Part shown: positions 7,449-14,784 of the stretch, one piece after another | Position numbering within the stretch: position 1 is the first letter of the stretch | Layout of the letters: each line of letters starts with the position of its first letter | Assembly (NCBI RefSeq): GCF_002155965.1 | Contig: NZ_MUMH01000015.1 | Location: forward strand, 62,001-126,000 | Direction: 5' to 3' | Length of the DNA: 64,000 nucleotides | Origin: Allokutzneria sp. NRRL B-24872 | GTDB taxonomy: Bacteria; Actinomycetota; Actinomycetes; Mycobacteriales; Pseudonocardiaceae | Notes under the pieces: model-generated | Databases searched by the model: none | What the model was told of the DNA's origin: nothing | Seen by the model: only the letters and a program-made list of their open reading frames with translations | Translations under genes and position numbers: made by a program

Positions 7449-8482
7449 GCACAGGCACTTTGGACTACGAGTCCACCGTCAACACCGAGCAGCAGAGCCT
7501 CGGCAAGCGGCTGTTCTCCGCGAACACCCTGTGGACCGGACTGGTCCTGGTGGTGCTCTACGCGGTGTTCAGCATCATGCGCCCGGACGCCTTCCTGACC
7601 CTGTTCACCTTCCAGACGCTGCTGATCGAAGCCGCGGTGCTGCTGGTGCTCGCCGTCGGCATGACGTTCGTGATCATCACCTCCGGGATCGACCTGTCGG
7701 TCGGCTCGGTGCTGGTCTTCGCGGGCGTCGTCGGCGCGCAGGTGATGGAGGCGATGAGCCCCGGCGGCGACGCCACCAACGCGGGCGGCGGCGTGATCGC
7801 GGTCGGTCTGCTGGCCACCGTGGTCTCCGGCGCGGTGTGGGGTCTGCTGAACGGGTTGCTGATCGCCAAGGCCAAGATCCCGCCGCTGATCGTCACCCTC
7901 GGCTCCTTCGGCGCGGCGCTCGGCGCGGCCCAGCTGCTCACCGGCGGCTCGGACGTGCGGACCGTGCCCGCCCAGCTGCGCGACTGGCTGGGCTTCGGCC
8001 AGACCGCCGGGGTGCCGCACATGGTGATCCTGGCCGTCGTGGTGGCACTGCACGGGGCGTGGCTGTTGCGCACCACCAGGTTCGGCCGCAACAACTACGC
8101 GATCGGCTCCAGCGAGGAGGCCTCGCGGCGCGTCGGCATCAACGTGACCGGGCACCTGGTCGCGACCTACGCCTACGTCGGGGCGCTCGCCGGGCTCGCC
8201 GGGTTCATGTCGCTCGCCTACTTCGGCACGACCACGATCTCCGGTCACTCCACCGACAACCTCAACGCCATCGCCGCCGTGGTGATCGGCGGGACCAGCC
8301 TCTTCGGCGGGGTCGGCACCGTGCTCGGCTCGGTGATCGGCGTGTTCATCCCGGCCGTGCTCACCAAGGGCTTCGTGGTGATCGGCGTGCAGCCGTACTG
8401 GCAGCCGATCGCGGTCAGCATCGTGCTCGTCGCGGCGGTCTGGCTCGACCAGGTGCGCAGAAGAGCGCGCAACAGCAGGTAG
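7445..8482 (+). CDS. Sugar ABC transporter permease (RbsC/FrcB family)
   Basis: 345 residues, about ten hydrophobic helices, with the family sequence 'GIDLSVGSVLVFAGVVGA' after the second or third helix and 'GIGTSLFGG'-like 'VIGGTSLFGGVGTVLGSVIG' near the C-terminus. It forms the membrane channel for the single-domain ATPase and the binding lipoprotein. The start ATG follows GGGGAGG (7434-7440). The soluble N-terminus of about 30 residues is common in the family. Confidence 0.9.
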   Translation: MSTGTLDYESTVNTEQQSLGKRLFSANTLWTGLVLVVLYAVFSIMRPDAFLTLFTFQTLLIEAAVLLVLAVGMTFVIITSGIDLSVGSVLVFAGVVGAQVMEAMSPGGDATNAGGGVIAVGLLATVVSGAVWGLLNGLLIAKAKIPPLIVTLGSFGAALGAAQLLTGGSDVRTVPAQLRDWLGFGQTAGVPHMVILAVVVALHGAWLLRTTRFGRNNYAIGSSEEASRRVGINVTGHLVATYAYVGALAGLAGFMSLAYFGTTTISGHSTDNLNAIAAVVIGGTSLFGGVGTVLGSVIGVFIPAVLTKGFVVIGVQPYWQPIAVSIVLVAAVWLDQVRRRARNSR

Positions 8483-8535
8483 GTAGCAGCACAACCTGGC
8501 ATCAGCACAAACAGTGCGAGAAGGTGGGACTTTCA

Positions 8536-9531
8536 ATGCCGCTGAACAAGAACGTGGTCCGTATCGGCGCCGCCGTCGCCGCGACCCTGGTGCTCGCCGC
8601 GTGCGGCGGGGGCAAGATCGGTGAGTCCGGTGGGGGCGGTTCCCAGCCCGCGCCGAACAACAAGAAGCTCACGCTGATCACCGGTGTGAAGGCCGAGCCC
8701 TTCTACATCTCGATGCGCTGCGGCGCCGAGGCCGAGGCGAAGAAGTCCGGCTACGAGCTGAACACGCAGGAGCCGGACAAGTTCGAGGCGAGCCTGCAGT
8801 CGCCGATCGTCACCGGTGTGCTCTCCACCAAGCCCTCCGGCGTGCTCATCGCGCCGACCGACACCAAGGCACTGGCCGCGCCGATGAAGCAGCTCACCGG
8901 CGCGGGCATCAAGGTCGTCGAGGTGGACACGGCGCTGGAGGACAAGTCCGTCGCGCAGTCCTCGATCTCCTCCAACAACGAGCAGGGCGGCCAGCTCGCC
9001 GCGCAGACGCTGGCCAAGCTCGTCGGCTCCGGAACGGGTTCGGTGCTGGTGCTCAACACCAAGGCGGGCACCTCCACCACCGACGCCAGGGCGAAGGGCT
9101 TCGAGGCAGAGATCAAGAAGTACCCGAACCTCAAGTACCTCGGCCAGCAGTACACCGACAACGAGCCCTCTGTCGCGGCGCAGCGCGTCTCCGCCACCTT
9201 GTCGGCCAACCCCGACCTGGTCGGCGTGTTCGCCACCAACCTCAACACCGGTGAGGGCGCGGCGACCTCGCTGCGCAACGCGAACAAGCAGGGCGCGGTG
9301 AAGCTCGTCGGCTTCGACGCCAGCCCCAAGCAGGTCGACGACCTGCGCAACGGCGGCGTGCAGGCGCTCATCGCGCAGGACCCCGCGTCCATCGGCACCA
9401 AGGGCGTCCAGCAGGCCATCGCCGCGATCGAGGGCAAGCCCGTGACCCGCGACATCGCCACCGACCTCGTCGCGCTCACCAAGGACGACATGCAGTCGAA
9501 GTCCCAGTACTTCTACAAGCAGTCCTGCTGA
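8536..9531 (+). CDS. Sugar ABC transporter substrate-binding lipoprotein
   Basis: 331 residues. The signal peptide ends in the lipobox 'LVLAACGGG', so the mature protein is anchored outside the membrane by a lipidated cysteine. The body matches periplasmic binding protein type 4 (ribose/fructose group), with repeated Rossmann-like motifs such as 'SGVLIAPTDTKALAAPMKQL' and 'LVGVFATNLNTGEGAA'. It delivers the sugar to the permease. The ATG has AAGGTGGG upstream. Last gene of the mannoside operon, followed by a large hairpin. Confidence 0.9.
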   Translation: MPLNKNVVRIGAAVAATLVLAACGGGKIGESGGGGSQPAPNNKKLTLITGVKAEPFYISMRCGAEAEAKKSGYELNTQEPDKFEASLQSPIVTGVLSTKPSGVLIAPTDTKALAAPMKQLTGAGIKVVEVDTALEDKSVAQSSISSNNEQGGQLAAQTLAKLVGSGTGSVLVLNTKAGTSTTDARAKGFEAEIKKYPNLKYLGQQYTDNEPSVAAQRVSATLSANPDLVGVFATNLNTGEGAATSLRNANKQGAVKLVGFDASPKQVDDLRNGGVQALIAQDPASIGTKGVQQAIAAIEGKPVTRDIATDLVALTKDDMQSKSQYFYKQSC

Positions 9532-9545
9532 CCCAGGGCAGCTTC

Positions 9546-9601
9546 GACCCGGCCCCGGCCGGTCGTCACCACAGCGTGGTCGACGACCGCCGGGGCCGGT
9601 C
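9546..9601 (+). terminator. Long GC-rich hairpin ending the mannoside operon
   Basis: Arms 9546-9566 and 9583-9601 pair over about 19 bp with two single-base bulges, 14 bases after the stop codon. No long T run follows, as is common for actinomycete terminators. The rest of the 350-base gap up to 9881 holds the palindromic repeat at 9696-9744 and the promoter of the next gene. Confidence 0.65.
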
Positions 9602-9695
9602 CCTTTCCGCAGTGCCGCCCCCTCCCGGCCCGGCACGTCCCGCACGTGGCTGAGCCGCCGGAGTCGCCCTCAACCCCTTCAGCGCGGACTGACGG

Positions 9696-9744
9696 ACCCA
9701 ATGCGGCTTTGGTCACGTCTCGCGAAACACATGCCGCATTGGGT
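9696..9744. repeat. Palindromic repeat family A, copy 1
   Basis: Perfect 12-bp arms (ACCCAATGCGGC at 9696-9707 and its complement at 9733-9744) enclose 25 bases with the core TCACGTCTCGCGAAAC. A closely related element occurs at 53494-53550 and a decayed one near 24235. Confidence 0.8.
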
Positions 9745-9881
9745 ACGCAAGCGCTGGGACGCGACGCGGGCGGGCGGCGCCGAGGGGTGACGGGGCGGCA
9801 GGCTGCGACTCGCTAACGAGTGATGGTCTTTCCACCGAAAAGGCGATCACGAGCACCGAACGGCTTACTACGCTCGCCTGC

Positions 9882-10661
9882 GTGCACCGACTGCTGGCGG
9901 CGGCTGATGACGCAACGGGTGACTTAGTCGCCATTCTGGGTACGGCGACGGCCGCCGTGGCCGTGGCGATCATCGGCTACGCGGTGTGGCGGGTGCGCCG
10001 GTCCGCGCTGGACGGCGGGGAGCGGTCGCTGCTCGACGGCATGCGGATGACCGCCCAGGCGCAGGACCTGAAGCAGAAGGCCAAGCGCAAGCAACGAGAG
10101 CTGGCCGAGGACCCGAACACCGACCAGGGCTGGCTGGGCCTGCTCGCGGACAAGGCCGAGGTGACCGCCAAGCAGGTGGACGAGCACCTGCAACGCCAGC
10201 ACGCGGCGCTGACCAGGGCCCGCACCAGCTTCTGGGCCTCGACGGCGGCGGGCGCGGTCGGCCTGGTGCTGGTGTTCCTGGGGTTGTTCCTGGCGATCGA
10301 CGAGAACTCGAACTCCGGCCTGGTGACGGCGTTGGCCGGCGCCGTCCCCGCGGTCTTCGCCGGGCTGCTGTACGTGATCTCCGCGCTCGCCGCGCGCGAG
10401 GCGGCCGATCAGTTCGAGAAGCTCTGCGTGAACGTCCGCCGCACCGAACTGATCCGCGAGACCCTCCGGCTGAGCACGCAGCTGTCCGATCCGTGGCGCC
10501 GCGAGCGGGTGCACGCGGTGGTGGCGTTGCAGACGGTGTTCCCGGACGCCTCGCCCGCCGAGGTGATCCGCCTGCTCGGCGAGCACCACGACGAGCTGCC
10601 GACTCCTCCGCCGCCGCGCCCGGCCGAGCACGAGGCCGAGACCTCGCTGGAGCTGTCCTAG
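9882..10661 (+). CDS. Membrane protein resembling TRADD-N-associated two-helix proteins
   Basis: 259 residues. One transmembrane helix at about 14-37, a charged coiled-coil-like stretch (45-115), then two helices (about 117-139 and 147-170) followed by 'AAREAADQFEKLCVNVRRTELIRETL' and a cytoplasmic tail rich in proline and glutamate. This two-helix plus amphipathic arrangement resembles the 'cyanobacterial TRADD-N associated 2-TM' domain found in proposed immunity or effector-associated proteins; the resemblance is from memory and moderate. The GTG start follows TACGCT by seven bases (leaderless pattern). The stop overlaps that of the convergent gene through CTAG. Confidence 0.5.
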   Translation: MHRLLAAADDATGDLVAILGTATAAVAVAIIGYAVWRVRRSALDGGERSLLDGMRMTAQAQDLKQKAKRKQRELAEDPNTDQGWLGLLADKAEVTAKQVDEHLQRQHAALTRARTSFWASTAAGAVGLVLVFLGLFLAIDENSNSGLVTALAGAVPAVFAGLLYVISALAAREAADQFEKLCVNVRRTELIRETLRLSTQLSDPWRRERVHAVVALQTVFPDASPAEVIRLLGEHHDELPTPPPPRPAEHEAETSLELS

Positions 10662-11929
10662 CGCAGCCGCACGCTCAGCACGGGATTGTTCTCGAAGCGC
10701 TTCCAGTGCAGGTTGTCGGCCTCATCGGTGGCACGCAGGCCGACGGTGACCGAGGCCAGCCCCCGCACGGCGGCGTCCTTGACCAGCGGAGTCACGTCGA
10801 AGGTCACGGGGCCGGAGGGGCACGTGGAGTTGTAGCCCTTCGCCACCGACAGCGTCGACAGCTTGGCCAGCCACTCCGGCTGCTTCTCCCAGGTCGTGGT
10901 CTTGTCGACGGGGCCGGTGCGCCACAGTTCGACGGGCCTCGGCGAGCACGACCACGCCCAGTTCTCCATGCCGGTGACGGAGGCGGAGGTGATCTCCCGC
11001 CCGCCCAGGCCCCTGGTGTCGAAGACGAAGAACGACCTCAGCCGGTGCTCGCCCGCGTCGTAGGTGCCCGCCTTGGCCGACTCGGTGGAGTTCCAGTACG
11101 AGACCTTCGCGAAGCCCGAGTCGACCATCGTCCAGTTGGGCTTGGCCCCGGTGAAGGCCAGCTCCGCCGCGACCGGGCCCGACATCCCCTCCGGGAGCCG
11201 GACCTCGACGGAGCCGGGCGCGAGGACGGCGAAGCGCCCTGGCTTCCGCGCGGCATCGCCGCCCCGGGGCACCCCCACCCACGGCGTCGCGGCCGCGAAC
11301 AGCGCTTGCCCCGCGCCGTCCACGAACTCCAACGCGCCGTCCCGGTCCCGAACCGTCACGCCCGCGGTGTCCAGCGCGAAGCGCAGCGGTCCCGCCGACG
11401 CGGACTCGACCGTCAGCCGCACGCCGTCGGCGCTGACGCGGGCGATCACGTCGACGCCGGGCGCGGCCTGCCGGTAGCGGGCGGCGTTGCCGTCCAGTTC
11501 CGGCTTCGGCAGCGGGCCGGGCCAGCGCACGGCGGCGCTGTGTCCCACGTCGCTGGGCCCCGCGTCGGTGAGCCGCAGCAGCGGTTGGTCGCCGCCACCG
11601 GAGAGCTGGACCTCGGTCGTCGTCGCGCCCGGGACCACCCGGTTCTCCGCGAAGCGCAGCGCGGTGTCGACCGGGACCCAGCCGCCGGGCGTGCGCACGC
11701 GCTCGGGGTGCACGGACCGGGAGGTGGTGAGGGTGCCGCCGGGTTCGGCGACGGTGCGGGAGTGGGCTTCCAGCGACTCGGTCAGCTCGACCGGGTGCCC
11801 CGACCGCTGTGCCTCCAGCAGCGCCGTCCGCTCCGCGGCGCCGGTGTCGGCAACCGCGACCGGTGTGAACGACCACACCAGCGCAACGGTCGCGATCGCC
11901 AGAAAACCCTTGCCCCGCAACACAATCAT
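10658..11929 (-). CDS. Secreted DNRLRE-domain-like protein
   Basis: 423 residues from the ATG at 11929, which opens directly into a signal peptide ('MIVLRGKGFLAIATVALVWS', cleavage near residue 27). The mature protein resembles the N-terminal part of large actinobacterial exported proteins with DNRLRE beta domains: 'PGGWVPVDTALRF' and 'YRQAAPGVDVIARV' early, and a jelly-roll-like C-terminal region with 'SFFVFDTRGLGGREITSASV' and 'VTFDVTPLVKDA'. Those relatives often continue into RHS repeats, which are absent here. It is probably a cell-surface or extracellular protein; function unknown. Confidence 0.65.
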   Translation of the reverse strand: MIVLRGKGFLAIATVALVWSFTPVAVADTGAAERTALLEAQRSGHPVELTESLEAHSRTVAEPGGTLTTSRSVHPERVRTPGGWVPVDTALRFAENRVVPGATTTEVQLSGGGDQPLLRLTDAGPSDVGHSAAVRWPGPLPKPELDGNAARYRQAAPGVDVIARVSADGVRLTVESASAGPLRFALDTAGVTVRDRDGALEFVDGAGQALFAAATPWVGVPRGGDAARKPGRFAVLAPGSVEVRLPEGMSGPVAAELAFTGAKPNWTMVDSGFAKVSYWNSTESAKAGTYDAGEHRLRSFFVFDTRGLGGREITSASVTGMENWAWSCSPRPVELWRTGPVDKTTTWEKQPEWLAKLSTLSVAKGYNSTCPSGPVTFDVTPLVKDAAVRGLASVTVGLRATDEADNLHWKRFENNPVLSVRLR

Positions 11930-12022
11930 GCAGAATCCGTCCGAGTGGGAAACCTGAGCTCCCAAAACCTAACGACGGACGCGCGTCAAGGGCTAGTACC
12001 CGATGTGGCGTAACCCGACGCC

Positions 12023-12982
12023 TCAGAGTGAGGCCAGCAGCTCCTCGGCGGCAGCGAACGGGTCGAGCTCGGCGGCCACCACGCGCTTCGCCAGCTGGGC
12101 CAACGCGGTTCCGCCGCGCACGTCGCCGAAGCGCGAGCGCAGCGCGGCCACGGCGATCGCCTCGATCTCGCTCTCCGCGCGCTTGCGACGACGCTGCTCC
12201 AGCTCGCCGTGCGCGGTCATCCACTCGTGGTGCGAGTCGATGGCGGCGACCACCGCGCCGATGCCCTCGGCGCGCGCGGCGACGGTCTTGAGGATCGGCT
12301 GACGCCACATCGCGCCCTGGATCTCCCTGCGCCCCAACGAGATCATGTGCTTCAGCTCGCGAACGGTGCGGTCGGCGCCGTCGCGGTCGGCCTTGTTCAC
12401 CACGAACACGTCACCGATCTCCAGGATGCCCGCCTTGGCGGCCTGGATGCCGTCGCCCATGCCCGGCGCGAGCAGCACGATCGTGGTGTCCGCCAACGCG
12501 ACCACGTCGATCTCGGACTGCCCGACGCCGACGGTCTCGATCAGCACGACGTCGCAGCCCGCCGCGTCGAGCACGCGCAGCGCCTGCGGAGTCGCCCAGG
12601 ACAGGCCGCCGAGGTGACCGCGCGTGGCCATCGACCGGATGAACACGTCCGGGTCGAGCGCGTGGTCCTGCATGCGCACCCGATCACCCAGCAGCGCGCC
12701 GCCGGAGAACGGGGAGGACGGGTCGATGGCCAGGACGCCGACGCGTTGCCCGCGTTTGCGCAGCTCGCCGATGAGCGCGGAGGTCGTGGTCGACTTGCCG
12801 ACACCGGGCGAGCCGGTCAGGCCGACGACGCGCGCCCGCCCGGTGTGCGGGGTGAGCGCGGCGGCGACCTCCCGCAGGTGCGGACTGTCGTCCTCCACCA
12901 AGGAGATCAGCCGCGCGACAGCCCGCGCCTGGCCTTCGCGAGCACGCGAGACCAGGTCGCGGACGTCGACCGAGCGGGGCAT
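12023..12982 (-). CDS. meaB: Methylmalonyl-CoA mutase chaperone GTPase MeaB
   Basis: 319 residues of the ArgK/MeaB G3E GTPase family, which protects and reloads B12-dependent methylmalonyl-CoA mutase. Visible are the P-loop 'GLTGSPGVGKST', 'VLAIDPSSPFSGGALLGDRVRM', switch-type 'ETVGVGQSE' and the base-recognition motif 'NKAD'. The ATG abuts the thiolase stop (TAAATG), so the two are co-translated. The mutase itself is not in the window. Thiolase, meaB, mce, then a FilP-type gene is also the order I recall around SCO5396-SCO5400 in Streptomyces coelicolor. Confidence 0.92.
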   Translation of the reverse strand: MPRSVDVRDLVSRAREGQARAVARLISLVEDDSPHLREVAAALTPHTGRARVVGLTGSPGVGKSTTTSALIGELRKRGQRVGVLAIDPSSPFSGGALLGDRVRMQDHALDPDVFIRSMATRGHLGGLSWATPQALRVLDAAGCDVVLIETVGVGQSEIDVVALADTTIVLLAPGMGDGIQAAKAGILEIGDVFVVNKADRDGADRTVRELKHMISLGRREIQGAMWRQPILKTVAARAEGIGAVVAAIDSHHEWMTAHGELEQRRRKRAESEIEAIAVAALRSRFGDVRGGTALAQLAKRVVAAELDPFAAAEELLASL

Positions 12983-14170
12983 TTACGCCTTGGGAACGCG
13001 GACGATCAGCGCGTCGCCCTGGCCGCCACCACCGCAGAGCGCGGCGGCACCGACGCCACCGCCCCGGCGCTTCAGCTCCAGTGCGAGGTGCAGCAGGATG
13101 CGCGCGCCGGACATGCCGATCGGGTGGCCGAGCGCGATGGCGCCGCCGTTGACGTTGACCTTGTCCTCGGCCAGGCCCAGCTCGCGCGCGGAGACCACGC
13201 CGACCGCGGCGAAGGCCTCGTTGATCTCGACGAGGTCCAGCTCGGCCGGGTCGATGCCCTCCTTGGCGCAGGCCGCCTTGATCGCGTTGGACGGCTGCTC
13301 GTGCAGGCTCGCGTCCGGCCCGGCGACCACGCCGTGCGCGCCGATCTCGGCGATCCAGCTCAGGCCCAGCTCCTCGGCCTTGGCCTTGCTCATCACCACG
13401 ACCGCGGCGGCACCGTCGGAGATCTGCGAGGCCGAGCCAGCGGTGATCGTGCCGTCAGCGGCGAAGGCCGGGCGCAGCTTGGCCAGCGTCTCGACGGTGG
13501 TGTCGCCGCGCACGCCCTCGTCGGAGCTGACGAGGACCGGGTCGCCCTTGCGCTGCGGCACCGACACCGGGGCGATCTCCTCGGCGAAGATCCCCTTCTC
13601 GGCAGCGGCGGCGGCGCGCTGGTGCGAGCGCGCGGAGAACTCGTCCTGCTCGGCGCGGGTCAGGTTGTAGCGCGCGTTGTGCTTCTCGGTGGAGGCACCC
13701 ATCGCCACCTGGTCGAAGGCGCAGAACAGGCCGTCGAGCGACATGTGGTCGGTCATCGTCACGTCGCCGAACTTGTAGCCGGAGCGCGACTTCGGCAGCA
13801 GGTGCGGCGCCTGGGTCATCGACTCCTGGCCGCCGGCGACGACGACGTCGAACTCACCGGCGCGGATCAGCTGGTCCGCGAGGGCGATCGCGTCGATGCC
13901 GGAGAGGCAGACCTTGTTGATGGTCAGCGCGGGCACGTTCATCGGGATGCCACCGGCGACCGCGGCCTGGCGGGCGGGGATCTGGCCGGCGCCCGCGGTG
14001 AGCACCTGGCCCATGATCACGTACTGCACCTGCTCGGGCGCGACGCCAGCGCGCTCCAGAGCGGCCTTGATGGCGACGCCGCCGAGCTGTGCTCCGGAGA
14101 AGTCCTTGAGCGACCCCAGGAGCCTGCCCATGGGGGTGCGGGCGCCCGCGACGATCACGGAACCAGACAC
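12983..14170 (-). CDS. Acetyl-CoA C-acetyltransferase (thiolase)
   Basis: 395 residues. Condenses two acetyl-CoA, or cleaves acetoacetyl-CoA, in the cytosol. The nucleophile Cys88 lies in 'NKVCLSG', the second half carries 'NEAFAAVG', '[17 protein letters not shown]' with the catalytic His, and '[11 protein letters not shown]' with the second Cys. GTG 14170 is chosen because GGAGG lies seven bases upstream; the frame is open another 33 codons but that extension resembles no thiolase. It feeds acetoacetyl-CoA to the ethylmalonyl-CoA route whose ccr lies 3 kb away. Confidence 0.9.
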   Translation of the reverse strand: MSGSVIVAGARTPMGRLLGSLKDFSGAQLGGVAIKAALERAGVAPEQVQYVIMGQVLTAGAGQIPARQAAVAGGIPMNVPALTINKVCLSGIDAIALADQLIRAGEFDVVVAGGQESMTQAPHLLPKSRSGYKFGDVTMTDHMSLDGLFCAFDQVAMGASTEKHNARYNLTRAEQDEFSARSHQRAAAAAEKGIFAEEIAPVSVPQRKGDPVLVSSDEGVRGDTTVETLAKLRPAFAADGTITAGSASQISDGAAAVVVMSKAKAEELGLSWIAEIGAHGVVAGPDASLHEQPSNAIKAACAKEGIDPAELDLVEINEAFAAVGVVSARELGLAEDKVNVNGGAIALGHPIGMSGARILLHLALELKRRGGGVGAAALCGGGGQGDALIVRVPKA

Positions 14171-14292
14171 GGTAGAACCTCCAGCGACGGTGCGGGAACT
14201 TCCCTCGAGCGGACCATACCGCCGGTACTCGATGCAGAAGTTTGTGAGGCGGGGCACAGGCGCTGCCACCCGTTGAGACCTACCCTCCCAGC

Positions 14293-14739
14293 ATGCATTC
14301 GGAGCTGCAGTCCTTCGTCACGGCCATCGACCACGTCGGTGTCGCCGTCCCGGACCTCGACGCCGCCGTCGCCTTCTACCGCGACACCTTCGGCCTGGAG
14401 ATGGCGCACGAGGAGACCAACGAGGAGCAGGGCGTGCGCGAGGCGATGATGCGCGCGCCCGGCGACACCGGCGTCGGCACGGCCGTGCAGCTGCTGGCCC
14501 CGTTGAACGCGGACTCCACGATCGCGAAGTTCCTCGACAAGCGCGGCCCCGGGCTCCAGCAGCTCGCCTACCGGGTCACCGACATCGACGCCGCGTGCGC
14601 CGCGCTCAAGGCCAAGGGCGTGCGGCTGGTCTACGACACGCCCCGGCGCGGCACCTCCGACAGCCGGGTCAACTTCGTCCACCCCAAGGACGGCGGCGGC
14701 GTGCTCATCGAGCTGGTCCAACCCGCCGAAGGGCACTGA
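14293..14739 (+). CDS. mce: Methylmalonyl-CoA epimerase
   Basis: 148 residues of the glyoxalase/VOC fold, interconverting (2R)- and (2S)-methylmalonyl-CoA. The start '[20 protein letters not shown]' and the later '[14 protein letters not shown]' are characteristic, with metal ligands His (early), Gln/His (middle) and Glu ('VLIELVQP'). It is divergent from the thiolase-meaB pair. TACCCT (14281-14286) six bases before the ATG suggests a leaderless transcript. It joins propionyl-CoA/ethylmalonyl-CoA products to succinyl-CoA. Confidence 0.92.
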   Translation: MHSELQSFVTAIDHVGVAVPDLDAAVAFYRDTFGLEMAHEETNEEQGVREAMMRAPGDTGVGTAVQLLAPLNADSTIAKFLDKRGPGLQQLAYRVTDIDAACAALKAKGVRLVYDTPRRGTSDSRVNFVHPKDGGGVLIELVQPAEGH

Positions 14740-14754
14740 TCCACCCGGCCCATT

Positions 14755-14766
14755 TCACGTTTTGGC
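14755..14766. repeat. 12-bp direct repeat flanking the acylase gene, copy 1
   Basis: TCACGTTTTGGC here recurs exactly at 17221-17232, so one copy lies beyond each end of the penicillin acylase gene. Short enough to be chance. Confidence 0.3.
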
Positions 14767-14784
14767 TCCTTGATGTGGTGCGAC

